Translations under genes and position numbers: made by a program | Origin: Papaver somniferum | Taxonomy: Eukaryota; Streptophyta; Magnoliopsida; Ranunculales; Papaveraceae | NCBI RefSeq assembly: GCF_003573695.1 | Contig: NC_039363.1 | Location: 130,307,302 to 130,371,301 of the forward strand | Direction: 5' to 3' | DNA: 64,000 nt | Shown: piece by piece, positions 49,450 through 61,432 of the stretch | Numbering within the stretch: position 1 is the stretch's first letter | How the letters are laid out: every line of letters begins with the position of its first letter | Notes under the pieces: model-generated | Told to the model about the DNA's origin: nothing | Database searches by the model: none | Seen by the model: only the letters and a program-made list of their open reading frames with translations

Positions 49450-52400
49450 TTAGACAGGAGATAAGCACATTTTATCCAAGGTTTTAGCAAGTACTTCTGT
49501 TTCCTCAACTACGTCTTCTGAAGCCTTTTGGATGTTTGAATTGCATTCTTGGTATCTAAAGCAGGATATGAGATGATCATTAACAATACCTGCTACTTGC
49601 ATGAAGGAATACACAACTGTGGGACCAACACAGCGGAAGCCTCTCCTCATTAAGTCCTTGCTAATGACATCAGCCTTTGGGGTCTTGACAGGTACTTGAC
49701 GAACGTAGCGGAACCCGTTTTTGAGTGTTTGATGATTCACAAAACTCCAGCAATAATTGTCAAAGGAACCGCATTCCTCTTGTACCTGCAAAAAACAGAG
49801 TGAAATTAGTCCAGAAAAATCATTTTATTTATGAAATACGAATCTTATGACATTTATTTTAAAAGACAAAGGACTTCCATTCAACTCCATTGAGAACGGG
49901 TTGAATTTATACCGCTAATTCATCATACACGATTTGCTTGATTTGACTTCAATTAGCATAAGGCTGTGGCATTGGATTTACTAAACCATATATCAATTAC
50001 CTTGAGTATCTGCTTGGCGTTGTCCACGACTGCTCGAAGCTTTGGCTCTGATAGCACATTTTTGCCAGCTGTTTTCATAGCCAGTATCTTCTTTTCGGAG
50101 AATTTGGCGACAGACGCTATGTCAAAGTTATCGAAAAGCTTCCTGTCACAATGATCAGAAAACCAACATATTAAAAAACCTGGAGATGAAGCTTTGATAC
50201 ATCTAAATGACGAGGGCAGTGGAGCCTCTTATGCCTGAAAGCGTCTCTCTTGCTGAGAATTGTCGGCCAATTGTGTTCAGCCAGTGCTATCGCAAACACA
50301 AGCAGCTCAAATAGCTTCCTATCATCATGAGCTGGAACTCCCCATTCTTCATCGTGGAAGCAAGCATAGAGTGGATCTATGAGGAAGATATCAAATCAAA
50401 TCAGTAAACCTTCTCAAGAGAGAAATATGTAAAGACAGACGTAGAGACATTTTAAGAGAATTTACGATCAATAGAAAGTTAAAGTAATATGGCTATTTTC
50501 ACTTAAAGGGGTGAAGAGAACCCACACTTCATATATGATAGTAAGACGCTATTGAGATGGGACCAAAAGCAGACTTCTGTCCTTAAAGGCATACAAATTT
50601 CTAATATCAATATAGCACAGGTTGCATGTTGCCCTAAGACATAACCTACTTGACTTGAGATTAGGAAAACTGAAACTACCCAGAAATACTTCACAATGAT
50701 AACTGAAATGGAATATAAGGAAGAGCTTAGTTTTTAGTAGGATCCATAGTTTTAGACCATTACAGCAAGGACAAGCTAAAATCTAATGCTTCATGTCTGG
50801 TCTGTCTCTAGGTTGAGTTGGCTAACCCTGAGCTCAGCACTTTTGTGTCTGCAAAACTAAATACTCAAACTCACTCTCAATACAAACTTTAGGGTTTGCT
50901 GAAAGCTCCAAATTGTCTTTTCGGATAATAAGAAGCTGCCCACTTGAGTCACTGATGGCTTTGGTGGTTATCTGCTATTTCATTAATGACACAAATAGGC
51001 TATCCTTTGCAAGATTAGGTGCTCTTTGAAATTTTAAATACAAATCTCCAGTCTAATAAAATAACACGAAAGAAACTCCACATCTGAAAGTTTTTGGCTC
51101 GTATTAAAACTCCGCATCTCATGCAATCATCAGCGAGTCAGCAGCTTGCCAACTAGACAGCTCATAGATTATTGTATCAATGCTGTTGCTCTTTGATGAC
51201 TAGAAGTTTGCTAGTGCTGACTATTTGGCTTTTGTTAGGAAAAGAACACAATGCATAAGAAAACATTGGACACCACATTGGCAGCTCATACAAGGTATCG
51301 TATTAGTGCTGTCGTTATGTTAATCAATACCAGTTCGCTGGTTCTGACACTCCGAGTCGTTTAAAGCAGTCTTTAAGTACAAATAACGTAAGGTAACGCA
51401 CATTACAGATGTACTGCTACTCATATATTAAATTAACTGGAATGCAGGGAGCATTACCTAAATTCTAAAACAAGAATATCCTAAGTAATCATGAATAAGC
51501 ACGGTCTAAGTATACTATAAGTCCTACATTGCAGCCAAGTAGTCTAACCTGACTCTGGCCTTGACAATTTATAGGTAACTGATTACGGTCGACATATCTC
51601 ACCAGTTATTCTAGGCCAGATGAAGTTGGAGAAAAATATGGTTCCTCGGACAATGCCAAGGTCCAAAATGGGAAATGATTAGAACTCTGAAATGTGAAAT
51701 CTCCGGGAATCTATAAAATCATTTTCACAGTTGATGCTTTAAATGATGTTCCTCCTCTTTCACCGGAACAAGAAGTGGGTTTCTGAATTTTCTTCTCACT
51801 GTCCAAGAAGGTGACTTTTAATTGTACTGAGATTATTTTAATCCCGAGAGTACATTTGAATCTCTTTTAAATTTGTTAAAATTTTTGATTCGTTCTAGAA
51901 AAAACTTGTAATACTTACCAAACAATCCCTTAAATAAGAATCAAAAGTATTCAAACTAGGAGGAAATTCACAGAACAAGACAGACATTTCTAAGCCATTT
52001 TCTGCAAAAACTGACATATGCTATCCAAGAATAATGGACACAAGATATTAATAAATACTCATAAATGAATACTAAAAATCAACCAGATTGAGCTTCAATA
52101 ATTCAAAAATTAAACCAGAAACACGGAAATGTACGACTTACCAGAGTTTGCTGTAATCCAATCACACCTCTTCATCAAATTTACTGGTGAAGGAGACGGA
52201 GAAGGAGACCTAGATACTGACCGTGGTCGTCGAATAACTTCAACTTTTTCAGAAACAATTTTAACAGGTTTCAACATGACATTTTGCTGTTGATCCATTG
52301 TTCTAGTCTTCCTCAATGTCTTTTTATTAGAAGAAACACTAGAAGAAGAATCTGACGAACACGAACTATCTACAGAAGCATTAGCTCTAACAACTGAATC

Positions 52401-52574
52401 TGGTAATTTTGGAACCAATAACCTTCTGGTCTGTAAAGGTTTCTTCATAATTTCAGTCTTTCTTTTAATCTCTAAAATTTCTGAAACCCTAACTCGATTT
52501 CCAGCTGGTCCAAGAACAGGTCTAGTTTCTGAATCTTGTTCAGTTGGTGATTTAAACTCTGCAGCTACAGACAT
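49450..52574 (-). CDS. DNA-3-methyladenine glycosylase I (Tag family)
   Basis: Exons 52574-52142, 50376-50235, 50142-50001 and 49785-49450 join in frame to 350 residues. The family removes 3-methyladenine from alkylated DNA to start base-excision repair. The first about 135 residues are a plant-type low-complexity extension (Ser runs, RSVSRSPSPSPSP). The Tag domain follows: RCDWITANSDPLYACFHDEEWGVP, LFELLVFAIALAEHNW, KLRAVVDNAKQIL, WSFVNHQ, KDLMRRGFRCVGPTVVYSFMQ and VNDHLISCFRY. The four zinc-ligand positions known from bacterial Tag (Cys of RCDW, His of FHDEEW, His of NDH, Cys of ISC) are present. Intron 2 is only about 92 nt and has a GC donor (CAG|GCATAAG). The start is the first ATG of the frame (MSVAAEF); upstream codons in frame lack an ATG. 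Confidence 0.93.
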
Positions 52575-55500
52575 TGCTGTAAACCCTAAAATTTCACAAA
52601 AATCAAACTTAATTTCTCCCAAATTTAGCTCAAAAAATTAAAAAAAAATCAGCTAAATTATTACTGAAAAATACTTTTACCTTTATGAACAAATCGGTGT
52701 ATACTACTATCTTCTTTAATCAGATTGGGGAGATTTTAAATATGCTCTGGATTTTCCTTTTTTTTTTTTTTTACAGGGAAAAGAAAGAAACCCTAAAAAT
52801 TTGTGAGAAACAGTGTACTACTTTGAATCTGGAAAGTTTTGTGAGGGTTTTACGAAAATGGGAAATGAGCAAAAGAGAAGAGAGAGAAATAGAGCAAAAG
52901 TAAGGGACTGACTTTAAACGGGTGGGAGATGGTCTGTAAAATGACTGGTTTTTGGGATATGTTTTGTTATATTTACAAAATAACCTCAACTGTATATTAT
53001 ACTTTCATTTCAACTACACTCCATCGCCAACTTGCGTGTCATATTCTTCTTCCAATGACAAAATACGGAATTCCATTTAATTTAACTGTAAAATGTCGTC
53101 TGATGAGTATTCATAGTTTCATACTGTATTTGATTTTGATTTATCATCTTGTAATCCAATCCGGAACGTATACGAAATGGCATTGCACACAACTAAAGAT
53201 GAATGCACTAGGAAAATGTTTGGGAAATCCGGGCAAACGTAGTAAAGTTGTAAAATCGTTGAGCGGTGATACCAGTGATCTGATTTGAAACTCGCCAACA
53301 CCATATTATTACCAATAATAAAAATGAAATGTTTGGAAAATGTTTTCGGTATCTCTAGAGCTTATTTTGGCAATCAACAACAAAACTAATTTTTAATTTC
53401 TAGCTTTAGCATCACTTAAAAAGTTACTTTTTAAGTGATATCTGAATACCTTCTTAATATGTACTGGATTGGGTCAAGACAGTGGTGTTTGGAATGTTCA
53501 TTTCACAAATACTTGGCACCATTAGAGAAAAACCACCGTAAAAAGCATTTAAAGTGTTCGTGGGCTACCTTGTTTGCTGTCAAGCTGGAAGTGTGTTTTG
53601 ATGGTGGTGATATTTGTACATGATAGACAAGGTCATTATCGATTTATATCTTTGTCTAGCTACCACTTAGGCTTGTCCTAGAGCCCCAACTGTCACATAT
53701 CACTCTCAAGTCTCAACCTTAAAGAGAAAACTCTTATTCGTTCGTATACTTCTTCCTTTTCTTTTTCTTGCGAAAGAATTTTTTTCATTCCTACACTCAA
53801 AATAATTAAGGCCATATTATATGCTGGCATTATAGTGAAACTTTTTACCGTGAAGGGTTTTGCTTAATATAATCATACAAAAGATAGGAACTGGGGTATT
53901 ATGGGGCGTATACACAACGGAATATAATATTGCAGGTCATGGGAGAGGATGGAGTAGAAAAAGAATATGAAAGCGGCCGGTGCTTAGGAGATATGTCGCA
54001 TTCAGTGGAAGGTGGAATATGGAGTTTGCTCAATTGCCGTTACGTTTAAGAATCCACTTCCTTTCTCTTTTATCCAATTCCATTCAATTCCATCTACATG
54101 TAACAATATATATTAAAGCAGAAAACACTATGCTTAACTCCCAGCTCAAGCAATGACAAAGTTTTCCAGATTACAACTTCTTACACCGTCTTGTCACTAT
54201 GCATGTAAAAATAATGGCCCGACGGTGCAACTATTACTTGACAAGGAGGGCCAACAACATCAGTAATTTGCCTAATTGCCGGATCATTCGACTGATCTAC
54301 CGGTTTAATGCATTTTGGTATCATTTAGCTCGAGAAAGACATAAAGAGTACTTTTGGAAAGGTAAGTATAGCGGTGGTGGTGGTGGGTATACAACGGCTA
54401 TATATATATATACACTCCAACGGCAATCACTTTGTTTTCTTTCCCTTTTTGCCTCTTCTTTTACTTTCCTTTCTGTTTTAAGTTTATTTTGTAATCTTCT
54501 AAGATTTTATTACTCATTTATGTTTTGTTTTTTAAGGTTTTGTTTTATAGCTGCACATTGACCAATTAATTCACATCAAGAAGATTAGTAATGATATTTA
54601 TTTAGTCAATAGGTTACCTAACTAAATCAATCATGGTGTCATGACTCATGATCTTTCAATCTATATCATCTTCATTGGATTCTGATATCTCATCAGTATG
54701 TGGGCTCATAAGGGCCACCACCCTTTGTATAAAAAGCTCATATGGATGGACTAATCCGGCAAGTTAATGTACTTGATTTGTTAGGAGAAAAACAATCGTT
54801 AATTTAGTTTTTAAGGTTCGTTGGTTTGTTATATGGACTTCGTTATCAATGGAGACGTTGAGATCACTGTAAGGTTTCGAATTATCAATGTTGATCAGAT
54901 TGTCACTTGGTCAGTCGTATTCCTAGGTGATGATATGGGTCCCATGCTTTACCAACCTAACGGCGGTGTATAGCCACTCTTGAAGTTATTAGGCCATACA
55001 TTGTACCGGGATAAAGGATATCCTGGCGAGAGCAAATGGCTAATTTGTTCCTTTTGAATCGTGATAAGATCAAATGCACAACAGTGTGTCGCGCTATTAT
55101 TTTGAATCCTATTTTGAGACATACAAGATGATTATCATACCTAGGTGGGGTGATAAGAGATGGCTCATGGGTAGTACATCACTTAGATATCCTTGAATAC
55201 TTTAAATCACAAAAACACATTTTTATTAATTAGAAATCTAACTTAGAAACTTAAAATCATAAACTTAATTATCACAAAATCAATTTCTTTTTCCTCATCT
55301 TCTCTTCTCAAAGGAATTTATTCGTGAAATCCTGATTCCAAATTTTCATCATCTTCGATTTATAAAATTTTAATCGCCATAGTTAAATGATTTGCACGAA
55401 AATCGTAATCATTCTACTTTCTTCTAATCCGCGAACTGAAGAAGAAGAAGAAATCAAATCGAGTAATGTTATGTACAAAGTATTTCCTACAAACCCATGT

Positions 55501-55640
55501 CTTATTTTCTAGGGTTTGATTGACATATTAGGTTTAAATCAAAAAAAAAACGAGGGTGTTATGGCATTACAGAGTGATGGTTGGATGAAAATTGAAACGA
55601 ATTATCTCGTTGTTCTCCATTCTGAAAGTGCTGATGACAA
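52575..55640. other. 3-kb gene-free stretch
   Basis: The glycosylase promoter occupies the first part. Beyond that I see a 13-bp perfect hairpin at 53411-53439 and a (TA)n/(GGT)n short repeat near 54372-54410, but no gene, tRNA or bounded transposon. Small ORFs (52929, 53435, 54199) have no coding features. Confidence 0.45.
53411..53439. repeat. Perfect 13-bp inverted repeat
   Basis: ATCACTTAAAAAG, three-base loop TTA, CTTTTTAAGTGAT. Too short and AT-rich for a microRNA precursor. Possibly the core of a small foldback element. Confidence 0.8.
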
Positions 55641-55960
55641 GTTCGGCTGATAATTAAACATGAAAATGATAGACAAACTTCACTTTGTTAAAAACACACT
55701 AAGTTCGGCTGATCAAAAAATTTTCTTCAAATCAGCCGAACCTAAATTCTTCAGTTACAGAGTGAAGCTCGGCTGATAACTTGTTAGCCCAACCTATGTA
55801 TTTTGAAAATATACCTAGGTTCGACTGACAAGTTATCCTCCGAACCTCTTGGTATTCTTCATATATGAAAAACACCCTAGGTTTGGCTAATAACTGTCAG
55901 CCGAACCTACGTATATTTTCAAAAAACATAGGTTTGGCTGACAAGTTATCAGCCGAACCG
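55641..55960. repeat. Array of inverted GGTTCGGCTGA / TCAGCCGAACC units
   Basis: Forms of (G)GTTCGGCTGA and its inverse TCAGCCGAAC(C) alternate about every 30-60 bp over 320 bp (for example 55641, 55702, 55731, 55887-55920, 55930-55960), separated by AT-rich spacers with AAGTTATC or ATAACT next to many of them. Adjacent units can form stem-loops such as GGTTTGGCTGACAAGTTATCAGCCGAACC. The array lies 90 bp outside the LTR element that starts at 56052. Confidence 0.75.
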
Positions 55961-56051
55961 TTCTTCTGGTCATTAGATTTAGGTTGTAAAAATTCAAATT
56001 TTTGACAAATTCAACTCATAAAAAGGACATTAGACCTCGTTTAGAAGTCTA

Positions 56052-58067
56052 TGTTAGATCATTGCTCGGTCGAACTCGCATGCGTTGCTATCTCAAGCAT
56101 GTTTGTCAATGTTAGTGATCAAAACTATAAGTCTTGATTTCTAGCCTATTTTTAGATGTCTCGGACTAGGACATAGACAGTGTAGTTAAGCTTAAATCTC
56201 TCGATGTTCATCTCTTGAAGACGAAGAACTACTAAGGGGAGATTGTGGAACTTCTTCGACAAAAGATATGTGGAGACTTGAACTTATCTATCACTTGGAA
56301 AGTCTATTTCTAGTATCTCCTATATTGATACATAAGTCGTGTTACGATATAGTTTTCTCTATACACATTTGAGACTTCGAGATGAGTATATCTCGCTTAC
56401 ATATTTCTCGAAATATGTGTTGGTAAGCTTTCGCTTCGACCAAGTTCATCTTATATCATGAGAAAATTGCCGAGTAACATCTTACATGGTTTGTGTGATA
56501 CAATCATTTGGTGTAAGACTTGGAAGGTTTCAATAATGATTATTTCAATATCTTGAAAATTGCTTTGATGCTCATAGCGTGTGAAAAAGGCTATTGACAT
56601 TATAGAAGAATGTTTCAATGATTGAAATAAAGAGTTGATGATGTAACCATCTTTGGATATAAACATATATAGTGTGTTCGCACATTAGTGTATAAGTCCA
56701 TAAACCGAAATCCAAGAGTATGCATATGTGTGTATAAGAAATTGGTAAAGGAGACAGGTTAAGTATGCGTACGGGTACGCATACTGGCGGAAGTTCTCGA
56801 ACCGAGAATTTCTGCTGAGTTTGGTTTTGGAAAAACTCTTAACTAGTCACCTTAAGTATGCGTACCCGTACGCATACTGGCGGAAGTTTTTGAACCGAAA
56901 TTTTTTGCTGAGTTTGGGAACTTTACAAACTCAAAAACCGGTTGCTTAAGCACGCATACCCATACGCATACTTAAGCTGGTTACTTTGTCAAATCGGTCA
57001 AGTTCATGATTGATTCAAGTGAATCAAACCGATTCGATTTCAATTGTGTTTTCTAAACAATTGAACAACTCTTAACTAGTTTCATTTGAGTCATTTGAAC
57101 TAGTTATGGTTAAGATGAATAAGGTTGATATGAGAGTAATCATATGGCTAACCTCGGTTAACTATTTGTGAACTAACATGGTGTACACATTTAGGAAAAT
57201 TAATCACAAACAAACTTCGTCTCATCGTTTGTGATTCCACAATAACTTGTTTCGCTAGTCGATTAAGTTTATTGTGAGGTGGTTGATAATACTGAGCTGT
57301 TCTCCGGGAATATAAGTCTGGTTTATCAATTGGTTCATGTCCACCTTGATTTATCAAAGACGGAACAAAAACTCTTGGGTATTTCTGTGGGAGACAAATT
57401 TATTCAATCCTATAGACTTTTCTGTGTGAGACATATTTGTCTATCAAGTCTTCGACTTTGGGTCGTAGTAACTCTTAGTTGTGGGTGAGATCAACTAAGG
57501 TAATCAAGTGCGTGGTATACTGCTGGGATCAGAGACGTAGGGAGCACAACTATACCTTGAATCAGCGTGATATTGATTAGGGTTCAACTACAGTCCAGTC
57601 CGAAGTTAATTGATGGTAGGCTAGTGTCTGTAGCGGCTTAATACAGTGTGGCGTTCAATCTGGACTAGGTCCTGAGGTTTTTCTGCATTTGCGGTTTCCT
57701 CCTTAACAAAATTCTGGCGTATGTGTTATTTCTTTTCCGCATTATATTTTGTTATATAAATGAAATATTACAGGTTGTGCGTTAAGATCAATCAATTAGA
57801 ATATCCAAACTTTGGTTGTTGATTGACACTTGAACATTGGTCTTTAGTACCGTTCAAGTAACTCCTCTTATATTCAATCAGGCTCGCAGATTTCTATTTG
57901 TTGATTACGGATTGAATTAAGAGTTAGAGATATTAGACTCTTTGATATACTTTATTCTAGATTGAGTCTGACTGTCTAGTTGACTCTCTAGAAAGTGCAT
58001 TGGAGTAAGTCCTCTCAGATTACCAAACGAATTGTTGGGTGTGGTTGTTAGACCCCCGCATTTTCAA
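56052..58067 (+). repeat. 5' LTR (2,016 bp)
   Basis: Starts TGTTAGATCATTGCTCGGTC and ends CATTTTCA, 2 bases before the PBS. A TATA box TTATATAAA lies at 57752-57760. The first 200 bp are repeated at 61433-61632, and diverged copies occur inverted at 4645-4184 and 4183-3245. Confidence 0.85.
56757..56980 (+). repeat. Palindrome array in the 5' LTR
   Basis: Three palindromes at roughly 90-bp spacing: 56761-56785; 56855-56878 with perfect 11-bp arms (AGTATGCGTAC / GTACGCATACT, 2-nt centre CC); and 56944-56977 (arms include CTTAAG). The first two are each followed by CTGGCGGAAGTT and a GAACCGA..TT..TGCTGAGTTT block. Related units are in the LTR copy at 3285-3525. Confidence 0.85.
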
Positions 58068-58069
58068 TT

Positions 58070-58082
58070 GGTATCAGAGCAT
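58070..58082 (+). other. Primer-binding site, initiator tRNA-Met
   Basis: TGGTATCAGAGCA, the sequence complementary to the 3' end of initiator tRNA-Met used by most plant copia elements, two bases after the LTR. Confidence 0.9.
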
Positions 58083-58130
58083 GCACACACATTAATAACC
58101 TTATAAGTTTGTGTTTGTAGCGATCTGAGG

Positions 58131-59296
58131 ATGGACGATATAGTCTCTGATAAACGGGTCACCAGAAATAAAAGTTATGTTTCCTTAAAGTCTATTAAAG
58201 AGAAAGATTTGTCAATCTCGAATATAGAAGAACCTTGTGTTCAAAGAAAACAGACAAACATTGACAAGTGTTTTCTTGGCTACCTTACAGAAGAGTCTAT
58301 CTCTGAAGTTGAAAGGAATGTAGCCAAAGAGAGTGATGTGATTCTAAAACTTGTTAGAATCCAGGCTGATAATGTCAACCGGTTGAAACACAAAGTCAAT
58401 GCTATAGTTGGTATGATAAGTGAGCGCGACTCTCGTTTAAAGATCCTTCAAGAAGTAAATCTCAAAAAGGATACTTTGAAAATTGAACATCTCTTAAGTA
58501 AACTCTTAATTCAAGAGTGTTCAAAAGAGTCCGCCATTCCAACTGCTTCTGATTTAACTGTAAGAGAATCAAGTTCAGAAGCAAAACCAAAAGACCCTTC
58601 CGCTGGAAAAGATGTGCCTGTATCTCATCCTAATCAAGGAAAGCCCATATCACACAGAAGGAAGAATTCTCCTAATATGGTGTTAAGACTGTTTTATCTA
58701 ATCACTCAGGTGATCAGAAAATGTGTCTCTTTTATGATTCAAAAGGACCAAGTAAACAAAAGAGGAATTCTAGGTTGAATGAAAATTATATTATTCGTCT
58801 TCAACATACCTTAGATTTAATTCTCAAAGGTGTAACTGACATTCGTATGTCTAAACCAATTGGTTTTAGTACTTACCCTGTGTACCCCACCAGGAAAGTC
58901 AGTTCAACGTGTTCCTCGAATGTTCAAACACATAACAGTCTTCCTAAGCCATTTCGACAACGAAGAAGAACTCATGGATATTCTTCAATTACGAAGGGAG
59001 ATTATTTTTCTAATGATGTGAAAAAGATACCAGAAGAAGGAAGCAAAAATGGAGGTATGGAAGACAACTTAAAAGGGATAATTGAAGGATATAAAGAAAT
59101 TATCAACAGGCTGTCTATTCCCTCTGATCAATATTCTTCAGGTAAGAATCAAAACTATGTATCATACCTTGATGATAGTAAGTTTCATGATAATTTTTCA
59201 CATCATAATGGTTTTCCTCTAAAGAACGGGAAAAAGAGGCTTAACCATAAACAACGTTCATTTAATGATCTCAAGGCTCATATTTGTGCTAATTAA
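58131..59296 (+). pseudogene. Retroelement ORF1, unfamiliar coiled-coil protein, one frameshift
   Basis: The frame from ATG 58131 continues to about 58690, where a 1-nt shift moves it into the frame ending at 59296 (about 388 residues in all). The first part is Lys/Glu-rich with predicted coiled coil (ISEVERNVAKESDVIL, KLKHKVNAIVG-like heptads). After the shift come CLFYDSKGPSKQKR, a hydrophobic IIRLQHTLDLILKGVTDIR, basic RQRRRTHGYSS and a Lys/Asn/His-rich tail. I do not recognise a family; there is no CCHC knuckle and no Gag motif I can name. Position right after the PBS suggests a Gag-like or accessory role. Confidence 0.55.
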
Positions 59297-59801
59297 TCAC
59301 GAGGTTGAAACCTCACTCTCAATAAAATCTTGTCTGAGTGAGATGTTTTCAGGTATACTTATGTTAAAGAAATTGTCTCTTGATTCTCTATGCTGATTTC
59401 TTATCGTTCTTAGCTGGATTATCATTCATAAACAAGTTTTGCATAAGTATTTGTTTGTTTCAATAAGTGTCGGGTTCTACAAATTTCTTCTTGACATTTG
59501 TTTTGTAAAAATTGCTACACTTATATGCTCTGAATTTTTCTCATATGAGAATATTAGTTTTATTGAGCTTATGTCTGTGAATCTTTTCACGTAGCAAATA
59601 CCTTTGTGAATAAACGACATTCTTGGTTGTTTGATCACTTCTAGGTACTCTCTGGTATAAGGTAAAGTTGTATAAGCGCGTGTACCTCCTTTCACATTGG
59701 CCCTGACCAATCTTGAAAAACCCTAATTTCTGGTTCTTGCAAAACCAATAAATACCAAACCTTATATAGAGTACGCATACTCTTGTTGTGCTCTTTCAAG
59801 G

Positions 59802-60221
59802 ATGGGGTCCTCTCCAAGTTCTTGGTATTTACCAGCCAATTCAATTGATGACTCGGTCTGTTTGGAGTTTGTTTTGAAGAATAAAAGAACCCTCATTAAT
59901 CTGGATGAACTCGAATCCTGTGCCTCATGCTATTATGCGTTCTCTCATCAAGATTGAGAGAATGCTGAGATGGTCTCTGCTGAAGTGGTTCATGCTTTTC
60001 TCACTGATCTTGGGAAGACTCAACTTAAGCTCGAGAACTCTGTAAAGGATTTTAACCTGTTACGAACTGAGTTGAAAAAGATTGATACTGATCTTGTTCT
60101 CATGAAGTCACAGGTTAAGGATCTTCTTAATGAGAATATCTTCTCCGAAGATGCAGTTGATACAGTTAGTCACAAGTTTGAAGGTCTCGGTACCAGTGAA
60201 GCTTCCGTTTCAGAACTCTAA
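59802..60221 (+). pseudogene. Retroelement ORF2, small coiled-coil protein, one in-frame TGA
   Basis: A 139-codon frame from ATG 59802 with a single TGA at 59955-59957, ending at 60219-60221. The downstream half (VVHAFLTDLGKTQLKLENSV...LKKIDTDLVLMKSQVKDLL) is a predicted coiled coil. A TATA-like CTTATATAG lies about 40 bp upstream (near 59760), followed by GTACGCATAC, one arm of the LTR palindrome, so it may have its own promoter. Function unknown. Confidence 0.5.
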
Positions 60222-60756
60222 TTATCACTTGTGATTACTCTTAGAGTTTGTTTTGGTTTGATTTTAATTTCTAGTAAATTTTCTTTTTAATTTTTAGAAG
60301 AATAATTAGGGTTTGGAATAGCCATTTTCGTGAGTACACATAGCTATGTCCAACGATTTCCATCTTCATTGTTTTTAGATTTATTTGTTTAAATTCTAAA
60401 GTATTTTTTGGAAGATGATTTTTGCAATTTTAATCTTTATGATTTTTTATTTGCAAATTTTTATGGGATATGTTGTTTACGACCGTGAACCTGTGACTGT
60501 CCCATACTCGTTCAAAAGTTATTTTCTATTATGTCGATATGAATGTATTGATGGAAGATAGAATGAACTTTTGACATTACAAAAGTTAAAGCCTTTTATG
60601 TCATGTTTTGATAAAAACAAAAGATAAAACTTTTGTTTACAAGGATTAGGTCTATTATATGCCATTGTGCAAATAGTGATGAAAAATAGAATGAATCATT
60701 GTCTATTCCGCAGTATTTGGTCGATCTCCGATCCACAATCTTTGTGCATGTACTGT

Positions 60757-60967
60757 GTTGTTCCATAAGGTTTCTTATGTTGAGCACAATCGACTGAGTT
60801 GTTCATTCTTATGATTAACTTAGTTGTTGCTCCGTAAGGTTCCCTATGTCGAACATGATCAACTAAACTAATCATTCTCTTTTGGTTATTTTAGTCGTTG
60901 CTCCGTAAGTTCTATTATGTCGAGCATGACCAATTAAATTGATCGCTTTTTGTGGTTAATTTGGTTG
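60757..60967 (+). repeat. Three-copy, about 70-bp tandem repeat inside the element
   Basis: Units begin GTTG(T/C)TCC(A/G)TAAG at 60757, 60826 and 60897, each with TATGT(T/C)GA(G/A)CA and a (G/A)ATCAA/CAATTAA-like segment. Fainter units may continue to about 61080. It lies between ORF2 and the polypurine tract. Confidence 0.7.
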
Positions 60968-61415
60968 TGTATTCCAATTGAATTAATCATGGGTTTTCTT
61001 GTGATTAATTTGATTGTATTTCTCGATTCAACTAACTATGGGTTCTCTTGTAGTTATTTCAATTAAATTTTTGGATACAAATTCATGTTTTCATGTGATT
61101 TGGTTGTACAAAGAAATCCTTCTTTTCTTGTGAAAGTAAGGTCGTCTTTGTTGTTCCTTCGGGGATGACATTTTATGGGGCAGAGTTCTTTTGAACTTGT
61201 GCTTGATTGCCAAAACTTTGTGGGGAATGCGGCTGTGGAATTTTTAGGGGTTATGTTGTATCTTCATTAACTCCTTGATAAATGCATTTAGCTTCGGCTT
61301 TATGATTGCATCTAAATTTGTTTGTATGTTAATACACCTTGTGGTCATGATGTATCTCCGTGGAAATTTCATTAGGATCCCACTAATTTTCGTACCTTTG
61401 CCAAATTTTTTGACA

Positions 61416-61428
61416 AAAAGGGGGAGAA
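61416..61428 (+). other. Polypurine tract
   Basis: AAAAAGGGGGAGA followed by ATTAA, then the 3' LTR at 61433. Standard primer for plus-strand synthesis in LTR elements. Confidence 0.85.
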
Positions 61429-61432
61429 TTAA

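Noticed and set aside
52110..52622. Upstream start for the glycosylase (MGEIKF...)
   Set aside because: The codon at the frame start is TTG; the first ATG is at 52574.
53411..53439. MicroRNA precursor
   Set aside because: The stem is only 13 bp and A/T-rich, too short for a plant pre-miRNA.
54199..54561. ORF beginning MHVKIMARRCN as a gene
   Set aside because: Crosses a Gly-coding GGT run and a TA microsatellite, then a hydrophobic low-complexity tail; no family.
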